NCBI RefSeq assembly: GCF_000716595.1
Contig: NZ_JNXC01000004.1
Location: forward strand, 62,001-126,000
DNA length: 64,000 bases
Reading direction: 5' to 3'
Origin: Saccharothrix sp. NRRL B-16314
Lineage (GTDB): Bacteria; Actinomycetota; Actinomycetes; Mycobacteriales; Pseudonocardiaceae
In this document: positions 41,300 to 48,265 of the stretch, one piece after another
How the letters are laid out: the number at the start of each line of letters is the position of its first letter
How positions within the stretch are numbered: the stretch's first letter is position 1
The notes under the pieces: model-generated
What the model saw: only the letters and a program-made list of their open reading frames with translations
Databases searched by the model: none
What the model was told of the DNA's origin: nothing
Made by a program: the position numbers and the translations under genes

Positions 41300-41545
41300 A
41301 TGACTGCGACACCTCCCGACCCCGACCCGGCCCGGACGCCCGGCCTCGAACCCGGCGGCGGGGTATCGCCCGGTGAGACGCCACCCGACTCCGGCCAGAC
41401 CTCCGGCCTGTCCCACCCCCAACCGATGCCGTCCCGGCGCGGGCCCATCATCACGCTGGTGATGGTGCTGCTCGTGACCGTCCTGGCGGTGGCCTTCATC
41501 GTGGCCCAGGTGATGGGCTGGACCAACCTGTTCGAAGGCTCCTGA
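41300..41545 (+). CDS. DUF6480 family small membrane protein
   Basis: An 81-residue protein. The N-terminal half is Pro/Gly-rich and matches DUF6480 (PDPDPARTPGLEPGGGVSPG then ETPP); the C-terminal part is one membrane helix (PIITLVMVLLVTVLAVAFIV). The family is common in actinobacteria and often sits among stress-induced genes. Function unknown. Confidence 0.85.
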   Translation: MTATPPDPDPARTPGLEPGGGVSPGETPPDSGQTSGLSHPQPMPSRRGPIITLVMVLLVTVLAVAFIVAQVMGWTNLFEGS

Positions 41546-41581
41546 CCCGTCATCGACGCGGAGGTCGGGCGCAGCGGCTCG

Positions 41582-41621
41582 GGGGTGGAGCGGCGGGCTC
41601 AGGGGTGGAGCGGCGGGCTGG
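41582..41621. repeat. Direct repeat, 18 bases twice, over a stop codon
   Basis: GGGGTGGAGCGGCGGGCT occurs at 41582-41599 and again at 41602-41619. The repeat spans the stop codon (41599-41601, minus strand) of the epimerase gene, so copy-number change would extend or shorten its C-terminus. Confidence 0.8.
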
Positions 41622-42603
41622 GCTGGAGTCCTTCCTTGCGGCCGAGGCCGTCGAGGAGTTGCTTCAGCGTGTCCCGGGCGTTGTGGCGCGGTGACCAGCC
41701 GAGCCTGGTGGCGGCCTTGGTCGCGTCCAGCAGCGGCGCGGTGAGGGCCAGGTCCACCCAGCCGTGCGAGGTCGGCTGCAAGCGCAGGCGCCAGCTGACC
41801 CGCGCGGCCGTGCGGAGGGCGGTCGGTGGGATCGGCACGTGCCTCCCGCCCATCACCTCGGCCAGCACCTGCGGTGTCACCACCGGGTCCGCGACGAGGT
41901 TGAACGCGCCTTCCGCCTTGGTGGCGAGGATCTTCACCAGCGCGTCCGCGACGTCGTCCGCGTGCACGAACTGGAGGACCATCGCGCGCGGCAGCGGGAG
42001 GACCGGCAGCTTGAGCTTGAACAGGCCGTGCGGCACGAGCGGCCCGAGGAAGTACCGCTTGATCTCGGCCGCGGCGTCCGGTTGCAGGACCAGGCCCGGC
42101 CGGACGCGCGTCACGACGAGGCCGGGCTGGTCGCGCTCGACCCGGTCCAGCAGGTGCTCCACCGCCGCCTTGTGCCGGCTGTAGTACGAAGTGGACACGC
42201 CGTCGGTCGGCCAGCTCTCGTCCACGGTGTGGTCTTTCGCCGCCGGCGAGTAGGCGCCGACGGACGACATGTGCACGAGGTGCGGAACCCCCGCCTTGAC
42301 CGCCGCGGTGAACACGCGGTCGCTGCCGGCGACGTTCGTCCGGAACAACGCCCGTTCGTCGTGGCTGGGCTGGATCAGCCACGCCAGGTGCACCACCGCG
42401 TCCGCCCGCCGGAACACCTCGACGAGCAGCTCCTCCGCGCCCTCACGCGCCAGGTCGACCGGAGTCCACTCGACGTCGTACGGCGGCTCGTTCTCCGGCG
42501 GCCGGCGGGAGATCCCGTGCACGACCACGTCCGGCTCGTCGCGGAGCCGGCGCAGCAGGGCGGTACCCAGGTTCCCGGTGGCGCCGGTCACGACGATCCT
42601 CAT
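41599..42603 (-). CDS. NAD-dependent epimerase/dehydratase (extended SDR)
   Basis: A 334-residue protein with IVVTGATGNLGTALLRRLRD at the start, DAVVHLAWLIQPSHDE, VHMSSVGAYSPAAKD and the Tyr-x-x-x-Lys in SYYSRHKAAVE. It resembles actinobacterial atypical epimerases of unknown substrate; the C-terminal part (TSHGWVDLALTAPLLDATKA) is substrate-specific. ATG 42603 lies exactly nine bases from a GGGTAC box. Confidence 0.88.
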   Translation of the reverse strand: MRIVVTGATGNLGTALLRRLRDEPDVVVHGISRRPPENEPPYDVEWTPVDLAREGAEELLVEVFRRADAVVHLAWLIQPSHDERALFRTNVAGSDRVFTAAVKAGVPHLVHMSSVGAYSPAAKDHTVDESWPTDGVSTSYYSRHKAAVEHLLDRVERDQPGLVVTRVRPGLVLQPDAAAEIKRYFLGPLVPHGLFKLKLPVLPLPRAMVLQFVHADDVADALVKILATKAEGAFNLVADPVVTPQVLAEVMGGRHVPIPPTALRTAARVSWRLRLQPTSHGWVDLALTAPLLDATKAATRLGWSPRHNARDTLKQLLDGLGRKEGLQPSPPLHP

Positions 42604-42612
42604 GCCCGCCGG

Positions 42613-42638
42613 GTACCCACCCGCGCGCCGGGTCACCC
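42613..42638 (-). promoter_or_regulatory. SigB/SigF-type promoter, leaderless spacing, for epimerase
   Basis: On the minus strand GGGTG (42634-42638), 15 bases, GGGTAC (42613-42618), then exactly nine bases to ATG 42603. The -35 overlaps the stop codon of the flavodoxin-like gene upstream. Confidence 0.55.
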
Positions 42639-43244
42639 ACTCGACGGCGGGGCGGGGATCGGGGACTTCGCCAGGGCCAGCGCCGCCGCGTGCAGGTTCG
42701 ACGCCATCGCCTCACCCGTGCTCTTCGACCAGTCGTGCCCGTGCGTGGTGTCCGGGTAGTCCGGCCCGGGGCCGGGACCCATGTTCCAGTACGTCCAGGC
42801 CTGCCCCGGGATCGTGTAGCCGATGTCGACGAGCGCCCCGGACACCTCGCTGATCACGTGGTGCGCGCCGTCCTCGTTGCCGGTCACCACCACACCCGCC
42901 ACCCGGTTGTACGCGACGGGTCGCCCGTCGTCGTCCTTCTCCGACAGCATCGCGTCCATCCGCTCGATCACGCGCTGCGCGACGGACGACGGCCGGCCCA
43001 CCCACGTCGGCGTGGCGACCACCAGGATCTCGGCGTTCAGCAGCTCGTCGTGCAGCACCGGCCACTCGTCACCCCCGCCCAGGTCGGTCACCACCCCCGG
43101 CGGCACGTCGTGGTCCACCACCCGGAACGTCCGCACCTCGACGTCGCGCTCCTCCAACGCCCGCACGACGACGTCCGCCAGCATCTGGGTGTTGGACGGG
43201 GCGGGCGACTTCTTCAACGAGCAGTTGAGCACCACGGCCCTCAT
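42633..43244 (-). CDS. NADPH-dependent FMN reductase / flavodoxin-like protein
   Basis: A 203-residue flavodoxin-fold protein: RAVVLNCSLKKSPAPSNTQM (FMN phosphate loop region), LLNAEILVVATPTWVGRPSS and VVVTGNEDGAHHVISEVSGA. It fits the NAD(P)H-dependent FMN reductase or quinone-reductase-like group. ATG 43244 follows a GGAGGT site. A GGGTAC box upstream suggests stress control. Confidence 0.88.
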   Translation of the reverse strand: MRAVVLNCSLKKSPAPSNTQMLADVVVRALEERDVEVRTFRVVDHDVPPGVVTDLGGGDEWPVLHDELLNAEILVVATPTWVGRPSSVAQRVIERMDAMLSEKDDDGRPVAYNRVAGVVVTGNEDGAHHVISEVSGALVDIGYTIPGQAWTYWNMGPGPGPDYPDTTHGHDWSKSTGEAMASNLHAAALALAKSPIPAPPSSG

Positions 43245-43280
43245 CAGGGGCACCTCCGCATCCGGTCGGCCGGCCTCCGG

Positions 43281-43305
43281 GTACCCCCGACGACCCCGAA
43301 AATGC
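43281..43305 (-). promoter_or_regulatory. SigB/SigF-type promoter with leader, for flavodoxin-like gene
   Basis: On the minus strand GCATT (43301-43305), 14 bases, GGGTAC (43281-43286), 36 bases before ATG 43244. Confidence 0.48.
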
Positions 43306-43342
43306 GTTGCCCGCACCGCGCGGAGATCACCATGCTCGACCG

Positions 43343-44248
43343 GTGGTCGACACCCCGCACAGCGACGGCCGGGCCGGCATCGACGCCGACCTGGTGCAGC
43401 GCCTCATCGCGAGCCAGTTCCCGCGGTGGGGCGACCTCCCCGTCACACCGGTCGAGGTCGACGGGTGGGACAACCGCACGTACCGCCTGGGCGACGACCT
43501 GACCGTCCGGCTCCCGACCGGCGAGGGCTACGCGCCGGCGGTGGAGAAGGAGCACCGGTGGCTGCCCGTCCTCGCGCGGTCACTGCCCGTAGCGGTACCG
43601 GTGTCGCTCGCGCTGGGCGTGCCCGGCGAGGGCTACCCGTTCCCCTGGTCGGTCCGCCGCTGGCTGAACGGCCGGACCGCCGCCCTCGACCGCATCGACG
43701 ACCTCCCCGCGTTCGCGGTCTCGATCGCCGACTTCCTCCGCGCCCTGCGCCGCGTCGACCCGACGGACGGACCACCGGCCGGTGCGCACTGCTTCTAACG
43801 GGGCACGTCGCCCGCGTACTACGACGACGGCACCCGGCGCGCGCTCGCAGCCCTGAAGGGGCGAGTCGACACCGAACGGGCGGCGGCCGTGTGGGACGAC
43901 GCCGTCAGCGCACCTGTCTGGGACGGGCCTCCGGTGTGGTTCCACGGCGACATCGCGAGCGGGAACCTGCTGGTGGACGGCGGGAAGCTCACCGCGGTCA
44001 TCGATTTCGGCGGGTGCGGCGTCGGCGACCCGGCGTGCGACCTCGTCATCGCGTGGACGATGTTGTCGGGCAGGAGCCGGGAGGCGTTCCGGGAGGCGGT
44101 CGACCTCGATGCCGCCACCTGGGCACGGGCGCGCGGCTGGGCGCTGTGGAAGGCCCTGATCATGCTCGCCGGCACCACCGACGACGGCGTCGCGGCCGAC
44201 AACCTCCGGGTGGTGCGGCAGGTCCTGGACGACAACGACGGCGAGTGA
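43343..44248 (+). pseudogene. Aminoglycoside/choline-kinase-like phosphotransferase with one in-frame stop
   Basis: A single reading frame from GTG 43343 to 44248 (about 302 codons) is interrupted by TAA at 43796-43798. The part before the stop has VDGWDNRTYRLGDDLTVRLP (nucleotide-binding lobe) and YPFPWSVRRWLNG; the part after has the catalytic VWFHGDIASGNLLVDGGKL and the metal-binding AVIDFGGCGVGDPACDL. Both halves are in the same frame and together match a normal-length phosphotransferase, where the local context is GAHCF-stop-RGTSPAYYDDG (homologs have an aromatic residue there). Either the gene is freshly inactivated, or the stop is a sequence error or is read through. A fragment from ATG 43889 alone would have the catalytic loop but no nucleotide lobe. 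Confidence 0.85.
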
Positions 44249-44250
44249 CC

Positions 44251-44298
44251 GACGGGGTGCCCCCGCGACTGGCGGCCCAGTGGCGGATGCACCCCGTC
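44251..44298. terminator. Bidirectional hairpin between kinase remnant and xylB
   Basis: GACGGGGTGC (44251-44260) and GCACCCCGTC (44289-44298) form a perfect 10-bp outer stem. A small inner stem (ACTGG/CCAGT, 44268-44281) makes it a branched structure. It lies between the two convergent genes. Confidence 0.6.
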
Positions 44299-44303
44299 AG
44301 GAC

Positions 44304-45680
44304 TCAGCGGGTGGCGGTCAGCTCACGCACGGAGGCGTAGCGCTCCCGCACCCACGGCGTCGGCTCGGCCTCGACCGAGGTCGACGCCAGCTCCGACCAG
44401 AGCGGCGGGGCGTCGGCGCCGCTCAGCGCCCACGCCGCCTGCCTGGCCGCGCCGTCCGCCACGTACTCGCTCGGCGACGGGACGACCACGGGGCAGCCGA
44501 ACACTGCGGGCGCGAGCCGACGCACGGCGGGCAACCTCGCCCCGCCGCCGATCAGCAGCACCCGGGACACCGGCAGGCCCAGCGCCACCAGCGCGTCGAT
44601 CGCGTCGGCCAGGCTGCACAGCAGACCCTCGACCGCGGCGCGCGCCATGTGCGCCGAGGTCATCGTGTCCAGCCGCAGGCCGTGCAACGCGCCGGTGGAG
44701 TCGGGCTTGTTCGGCGTCCGCTCCCCTTCCAGGTACGGCACGAACACCAGCCCGTCCGCACCCGCCGGCGCGCTCAGGGCCAGGTCCGACAGCTCCGCCA
44801 GGTCGACCCGCAGCATCGCCGCGGTCGCGTCGAGCACGCGTGACGCGTTGAGCGTGCACACGAGCGGCAGGTGGCCGCCCTCCGCGTCGGCGAAACCGTT
44901 GACGATGCCGGTGCCGTCCGCCACCGCGTGCGGCGACCGCGCGAACGCCGTGCCGGACGTGCCGATGGACACCACCACGTCGCCGGGCTGGGCCTGCACG
45001 CCCAGCCCCGCCGCCGCGTTGTCGCCCGCGCCCGCGCCGAACCGGCCGACCAGCTCGGCCGGACCGAGCACCCGCGGCAGCGCCACGACCTTGCCCAGGG
45101 CCAGTTCCAGCAGGTCAGGTCGGTAGTCCTCCGCGGACGGCGACCAGTAGCCGGTGCCGCTGGCGTCGCTGCGGTCCGTGGTCAGGGCGTCCAACGACGT
45201 CCCGCCGGACAGCTTCCACGTCAGCCAGTCGTGCGGCAGGCACACGGCCGCCGTCCTGGCCACCGACTCGGGTTCGCTCCGCGCCAGCCACCGCAGCTTG
45301 GTCACGGTGAGGGAGGCGACCGGCACGCTGCCGATCGCCTCGGCCCACTTGTCCGGACCACCCAGCTCGGTGGTCAGGTCGGCCGCCGCCGCCGCGGAAC
45401 GGGTGTCGTTCCACAGCAGCGCCGGCCGCACCACCTCGCCGGCGGAGTCCAGCGTCACCATGCCGTGCTGCTGCGCCCCCACCGACACGGCTTCGACGTC
45501 GTCCAGGCCGCCCGCGTCCGCGATGGCCGTCTGGAGCGCGTCCCACCACTCGGAGGGGTGCACCTCGGTGCCCGTCGGGTGCGCCGCCCGTCCTTGCCGC
45601 ACAAGGGCGCCGGTGTCCGCGTCCCGCACCACCACCTTGCACGACTGGGTGGACGAGTCGACGCCCGCGACGAGCGCCAT
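44304..45680 (-). CDS. xylB: Xylulokinase
   Basis: A 458-residue FGGY-family kinase. It starts at ATG 45680, sharing one base with the xylA stop (TGATG). N-terminal [19 protein letters not shown] holds the ATP/phosphate region; [16 protein letters not shown] is the xylulose-binding segment; [11 protein letters not shown] and [15 protein letters not shown] are FGGY hallmarks. It phosphorylates D-xylulose to xylulose 5-phosphate for the pentose phosphate pathway. It is the second and last gene of the xyl operon; no xylose transporter is next to it. Confidence 0.95.
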   Translation of the reverse strand: MALVAGVDSSTQSCKVVVRDADTGALVRQGRAAHPTGTEVHPSEWWDALQTAIADAGGLDDVEAVSVGAQQHGMVTLDSAGEVVRPALLWNDTRSAAAAADLTTELGGPDKWAEAIGSVPVASLTVTKLRWLARSEPESVARTAAVCLPHDWLTWKLSGGTSLDALTTDRSDASGTGYWSPSAEDYRPDLLELALGKVVALPRVLGPAELVGRFGAGAGDNAAAGLGVQAQPGDVVVSIGTSGTAFARSPHAVADGTGIVNGFADAEGGHLPLVCTLNASRVLDATAAMLRVDLAELSDLALSAPAGADGLVFVPYLEGERTPNKPDSTGALHGLRLDTMTSAHMARAAVEGLLCSLADAIDALVALGLPVSRVLLIGGGARLPAVRRLAPAVFGCPVVVPSPSEYVADGAARQAAWALSGADAPPLWSELASTSVEAEPTPWVRERYASVRELTATR

Positions 45681-46816
45681 CAGCGCGCGCCCAACAGGTG
45701 CTCGGTCGCCAGCTGCGCCAGGTGCACGAAGCCGAAGCCGCGCTCGGCGGCGGCTTCCGGGTCGACGTCCTCGCCCTTGAGGAAGTCCGCGATCGACTCG
45801 CCCTCGTCGAGCGTCGGCTCCGCCAGCTCGTACACGCCGCTGGCCTTCAGCGCCTCCTGCACCTCCGGGTCGGCCCGGAACGCCGCGGCGCGCTCGCGCA
45901 GCAGCTGGTACGTGCGCATGTTGGCCGCCGCGCTCGCCCACACGCCGTCCAGGTCCTCGGTCCGCAGCGGCTTGTAGTCGAAGTGCCGCGGGCCTTCGTA
46001 GCCGCCGTTCTCCAGCAGGTCGACGAGGAAGAACGCGGACAGCAGGTCGCCCTGGCCGAACACGAAGTCCTGGTCGTAGCGCGGGCCCTTCTGGCCGTTG
46101 AGGTCGATGTGGAAGAGCTTCTTCTGCCACAGCGCCTGGCCGATGCCGTGCACGAAGTTGAGGCCCGCCATCTGCTCGTGGCCGACCTCCGGGTTCACGC
46201 CGACCAGCTCGTGGTGCTCCAGCGTCGAGATGAACGCCAGGGCGTGGCCGATCGTCGGCAGCAGGATGTCGCCGCGGGGCTCGTTCGGCTTGGGCTCCAA
46301 CGCGAAGCGGAAGCCGTAGCCCTGGTCGACCGAGTACTGCGCGACCGTGTCGACGGCCTCGCGGTAGCGGTCGAGGGCGGCGTGCACGGGCTTGCCCGCG
46401 TCCACCTCGGAGCCCTCACGGCCGCCCCACATCACGATGGTCTCGGCGCCGAGCTCGGCCGCGAGCTCCAGGTTGCGCAGCACCTTGCGCAGCGCGAACC
46501 GGCGGATCGAGCGGTCGTTGCTGGTGAAGCCGCCGTCCTTGAACACCGGGTGGGTGAACAGGTTGGTGGTCACCATCGGCACGACCATGCCGGTCTCGTC
46601 CAACGCCGCGCGGAACGCGGAGACCCGCTTGCCCACCTCGGCCGCGTCCGCGCCGAACGGGAACAGGTCGTCGTCGTGGAACGTGATGCCCCAGGCACCC
46701 AGTTCCGAGAGCTTGCGCACCGCGAGCGGCGCGTCCAGCACGGGGCGGGTCGCGTCACCGAACGGGTCGCGTCCCTGCCAGCCGACCGTCCACAGACCGA
46801 AGCTGAACTTCTCCAC
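45680..46816 (-). CDS. xylA: Xylose isomerase
   Basis: A 378-residue TIM-barrel enzyme of the short actinobacterial (class I) type. The start region [18 protein letters not shown] is diagnostic; [13 protein letters not shown] carries the catalytic His, [19 protein letters not shown] the metal-binding Glu, and [16 protein letters not shown] plus [20 protein letters not shown] further metal ligands. It converts xylose to xylulose. GTG 46816 follows GGAGGT at 6 bases. The XylR operator at 46830-46852 lies just upstream of the ribosome site. Confidence 0.97.
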   Translation of the reverse strand: MEKFSFGLWTVGWQGRDPFGDATRPVLDAPLAVRKLSELGAWGITFHDDDLFPFGADAAEVGKRVSAFRAALDETGMVVPMVTTNLFTHPVFKDGGFTSNDRSIRRFALRKVLRNLELAAELGAETIVMWGGREGSEVDAGKPVHAALDRYREAVDTVAQYSVDQGYGFRFALEPKPNEPRGDILLPTIGHALAFISTLEHHELVGVNPEVGHEQMAGLNFVHGIGQALWQKKLFHIDLNGQKGPRYDQDFVFGQGDLLSAFFLVDLLENGGYEGPRHFDYKPLRTEDLDGVWASAAANMRTYQLLRERAAAFRADPEVQEALKASGVYELAEPTLDEGESIADFLKGEDVDPEAAAERGFGFVHLAQLATEHLLGAR

Positions 46817-46829
46817 GAGGGCACCTCCA

Positions 46830-46852
46830 ATAAGTTTGATGCCTGAACTTAT
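46830..46852. promoter_or_regulatory. XylR operator between xylA and xylR
   Basis: ATAAGTT (46830-46836) and AACTTAT (46846-46852) are perfect inverted arms of 7 with a 9-base spacer. Such AT-rich inverted repeats are the usual ROK/XylR sites. A -10-like TAGTAT (46866-46871) ends seven bases before the xylR start, implying a leaderless xylR transcript whose -35 overlaps the right arm; the site also blocks xylA. So xylR is probably autoregulated. Confidence 0.75.
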
Positions 46853-46878
46853 CTCACCCGGCCGCTAGTATCCAGTGG

Positions 46879-48051
46879 GTGTCCCGACCACAGCCAGCGA
46901 GCCAGCGGACCGTGCGACGGCACAACTCCGCCCTGGTGCTCGACGCCATCGCCGACGCGCCCGGCTCGTCCCGCGCCGCCGTGGCCGCCCGGACCGGCCT
47001 GACCAAGGCGACCGTCTCCAGCCTCGTCGACCGGATGATCGGCGCCGGACTCGTGGCCGAGGGCGAGGCGCAGGCCAGGTCCGGCCCCGGCCGGCGCGGC
47101 ACGGCCCTGCACCTGTCACCCACCGGACCGCACGGGCTCGGGGTGGAGATCGGGGTCGACTACCTGGCCACGTGCCTGGTCGACCTCACCGGACGGGTGC
47201 GGGCGCGGTGGCTGCGACCCAGCGACAATCGTGCCTCCTCCCCCGCCCGCGTGCTGGCCAAGGTGGCGGCGGCGGTGCGCACGGCGGTGCGCGAGGAGGT
47301 GCCGATCGGCGGGGTCGGCGTGGCGGTGCCGGGCCTGGTGGAGGTGGCCGGGGGGTCGCTGCGGCTCGCGCCGAACCTGGGCTGGCGCGAGGTGGACGTG
47401 CGGGGCGAGCTGACCCGGCGGATGGCGCTGGACGTGCCGGTGCTGGTCGGGAACGAGGCGAACCTCGCCGCGCTGGCCGAGCTGTGGCACGGGGACGTGG
47501 CGGCGGACTTCCTGCACATCTCGGGTGAGATCGGCATCGGCGCCGGCATCGTGGTCGGCGGCGCGCTCTTCGAGGGGCTGTCCGGGTTCGGCGGCGAGAT
47601 CGGCCACCTGTCCGTCGACCCGCGCGGGCCGAAGTGCGCGTGCGGGTCGCGGGGGTGCCTCGAGCGGCTGGCCGGCCAGGACGAGATCGTGCGCGCGTCG
47701 GGCGTCACCGGCGTGGACGAGCTGCTGGCGCGGCTCGCGGCGGGCGACCGCACGGCGACGTCGGCGGTGCGCACGGCGGCGAAGTGGCTCGGCGTCGCCC
47801 TCTCCGGAGCGGTGAACCTGCTGGACCTGCCCACCGTGGTCCTCGGCGGCACGTACGCCCGGCTGGAGCCGTGGCTCCAGGAGCCCCTGCACGCCGAGCT
47901 GGCCCGCCGGGTGGTCAGCGGGGAGTGGTCACCCGTTCGCGTGGTCGCGTCGTCACTGGGCGCCGAAGCGGCCGTCCGGGGCGCCGCCACGACCGCCGTC
48001 CGCGCCATCCTCGCCGACCCCGACCCGTACGTGACGTCCGTCCTGGCCTGA
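46879..48051 (+). CDS. xylR: ROK-family repressor of xylose genes
   Basis: A 390-residue protein from GTG 46879. Residues about 10-65 form a winged helix-turn-helix (RRHNSALVLDAIADAPG, AARTGLTKATVSSLVDRM). The rest is a ROK domain: VGVAVPGLVEVAGG, LVGNEANLAALAELW, the HISGEIGIGAGIVVGG loop, and the zinc motif CACGSRGC near residues 253-260. Divergent position from xylA and the shared operator support a xylose-responsive repressor role. Confidence 0.92.
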   Translation: MSRPQPASQRTVRRHNSALVLDAIADAPGSSRAAVAARTGLTKATVSSLVDRMIGAGLVAEGEAQARSGPGRRGTALHLSPTGPHGLGVEIGVDYLATCLVDLTGRVRARWLRPSDNRASSPARVLAKVAAAVRTAVREEVPIGGVGVAVPGLVEVAGGSLRLAPNLGWREVDVRGELTRRMALDVPVLVGNEANLAALAELWHGDVAADFLHISGEIGIGAGIVVGGALFEGLSGFGGEIGHLSVDPRGPKCACGSRGCLERLAGQDEIVRASGVTGVDELLARLAAGDRTATSAVRTAAKWLGVALSGAVNLLDLPTVVLGGTYARLEPWLQEPLHAELARRVVSGEWSPVRVVASSLGAEAAVRGAATTAVRAILADPDPYVTSVLA

Positions 48052-48098
48052 CCGGCCGTTCGTGGCGCGAATAAGCGCAAACCGGACGACTCGCGGCA

Positions 48099-48112
48099 CG
48101 GGAGCGCTCTCA
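48099..48112. promoter_or_regulatory. Degenerate CebR-like site
   Basis: CGGGAGCGCTCTCA matches the perfect CebR box at 12 of 14 positions, with the central AGCGCT intact. It lies after xylR and about 155 bases before the STAND-WD40 gene. Function is uncertain. Confidence 0.3.
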
Positions 48113-48220
48113 CAGCCGATCGGGGACGAAGTCACCCGGTACTTCACCCGAATGCACGTGTCGGAAGCGTGCCCGTCACAGCCCGTCGTCTGTCAGCCTG
48201 GATGGCACGTTTGGCGATGC

Positions 48221-48234
48221 GCGCAACGTTGCGC
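48221..48234. promoter_or_regulatory. Perfect palindrome before STAND-WD40 gene
   Basis: GCGCAACGTTGCGC is a perfect 14-base palindrome 31 bases upstream of GTG 48266. It sits at a -35-like distance from a TATGAC element (48243-48248). The downstream protein has its own N-terminal helix-turn-helix, so autoregulation is possible. Confidence 0.5.
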
Positions 48235-48265
48235 ACAATCGGTATGACTGGGCGGGGGTGGACCG

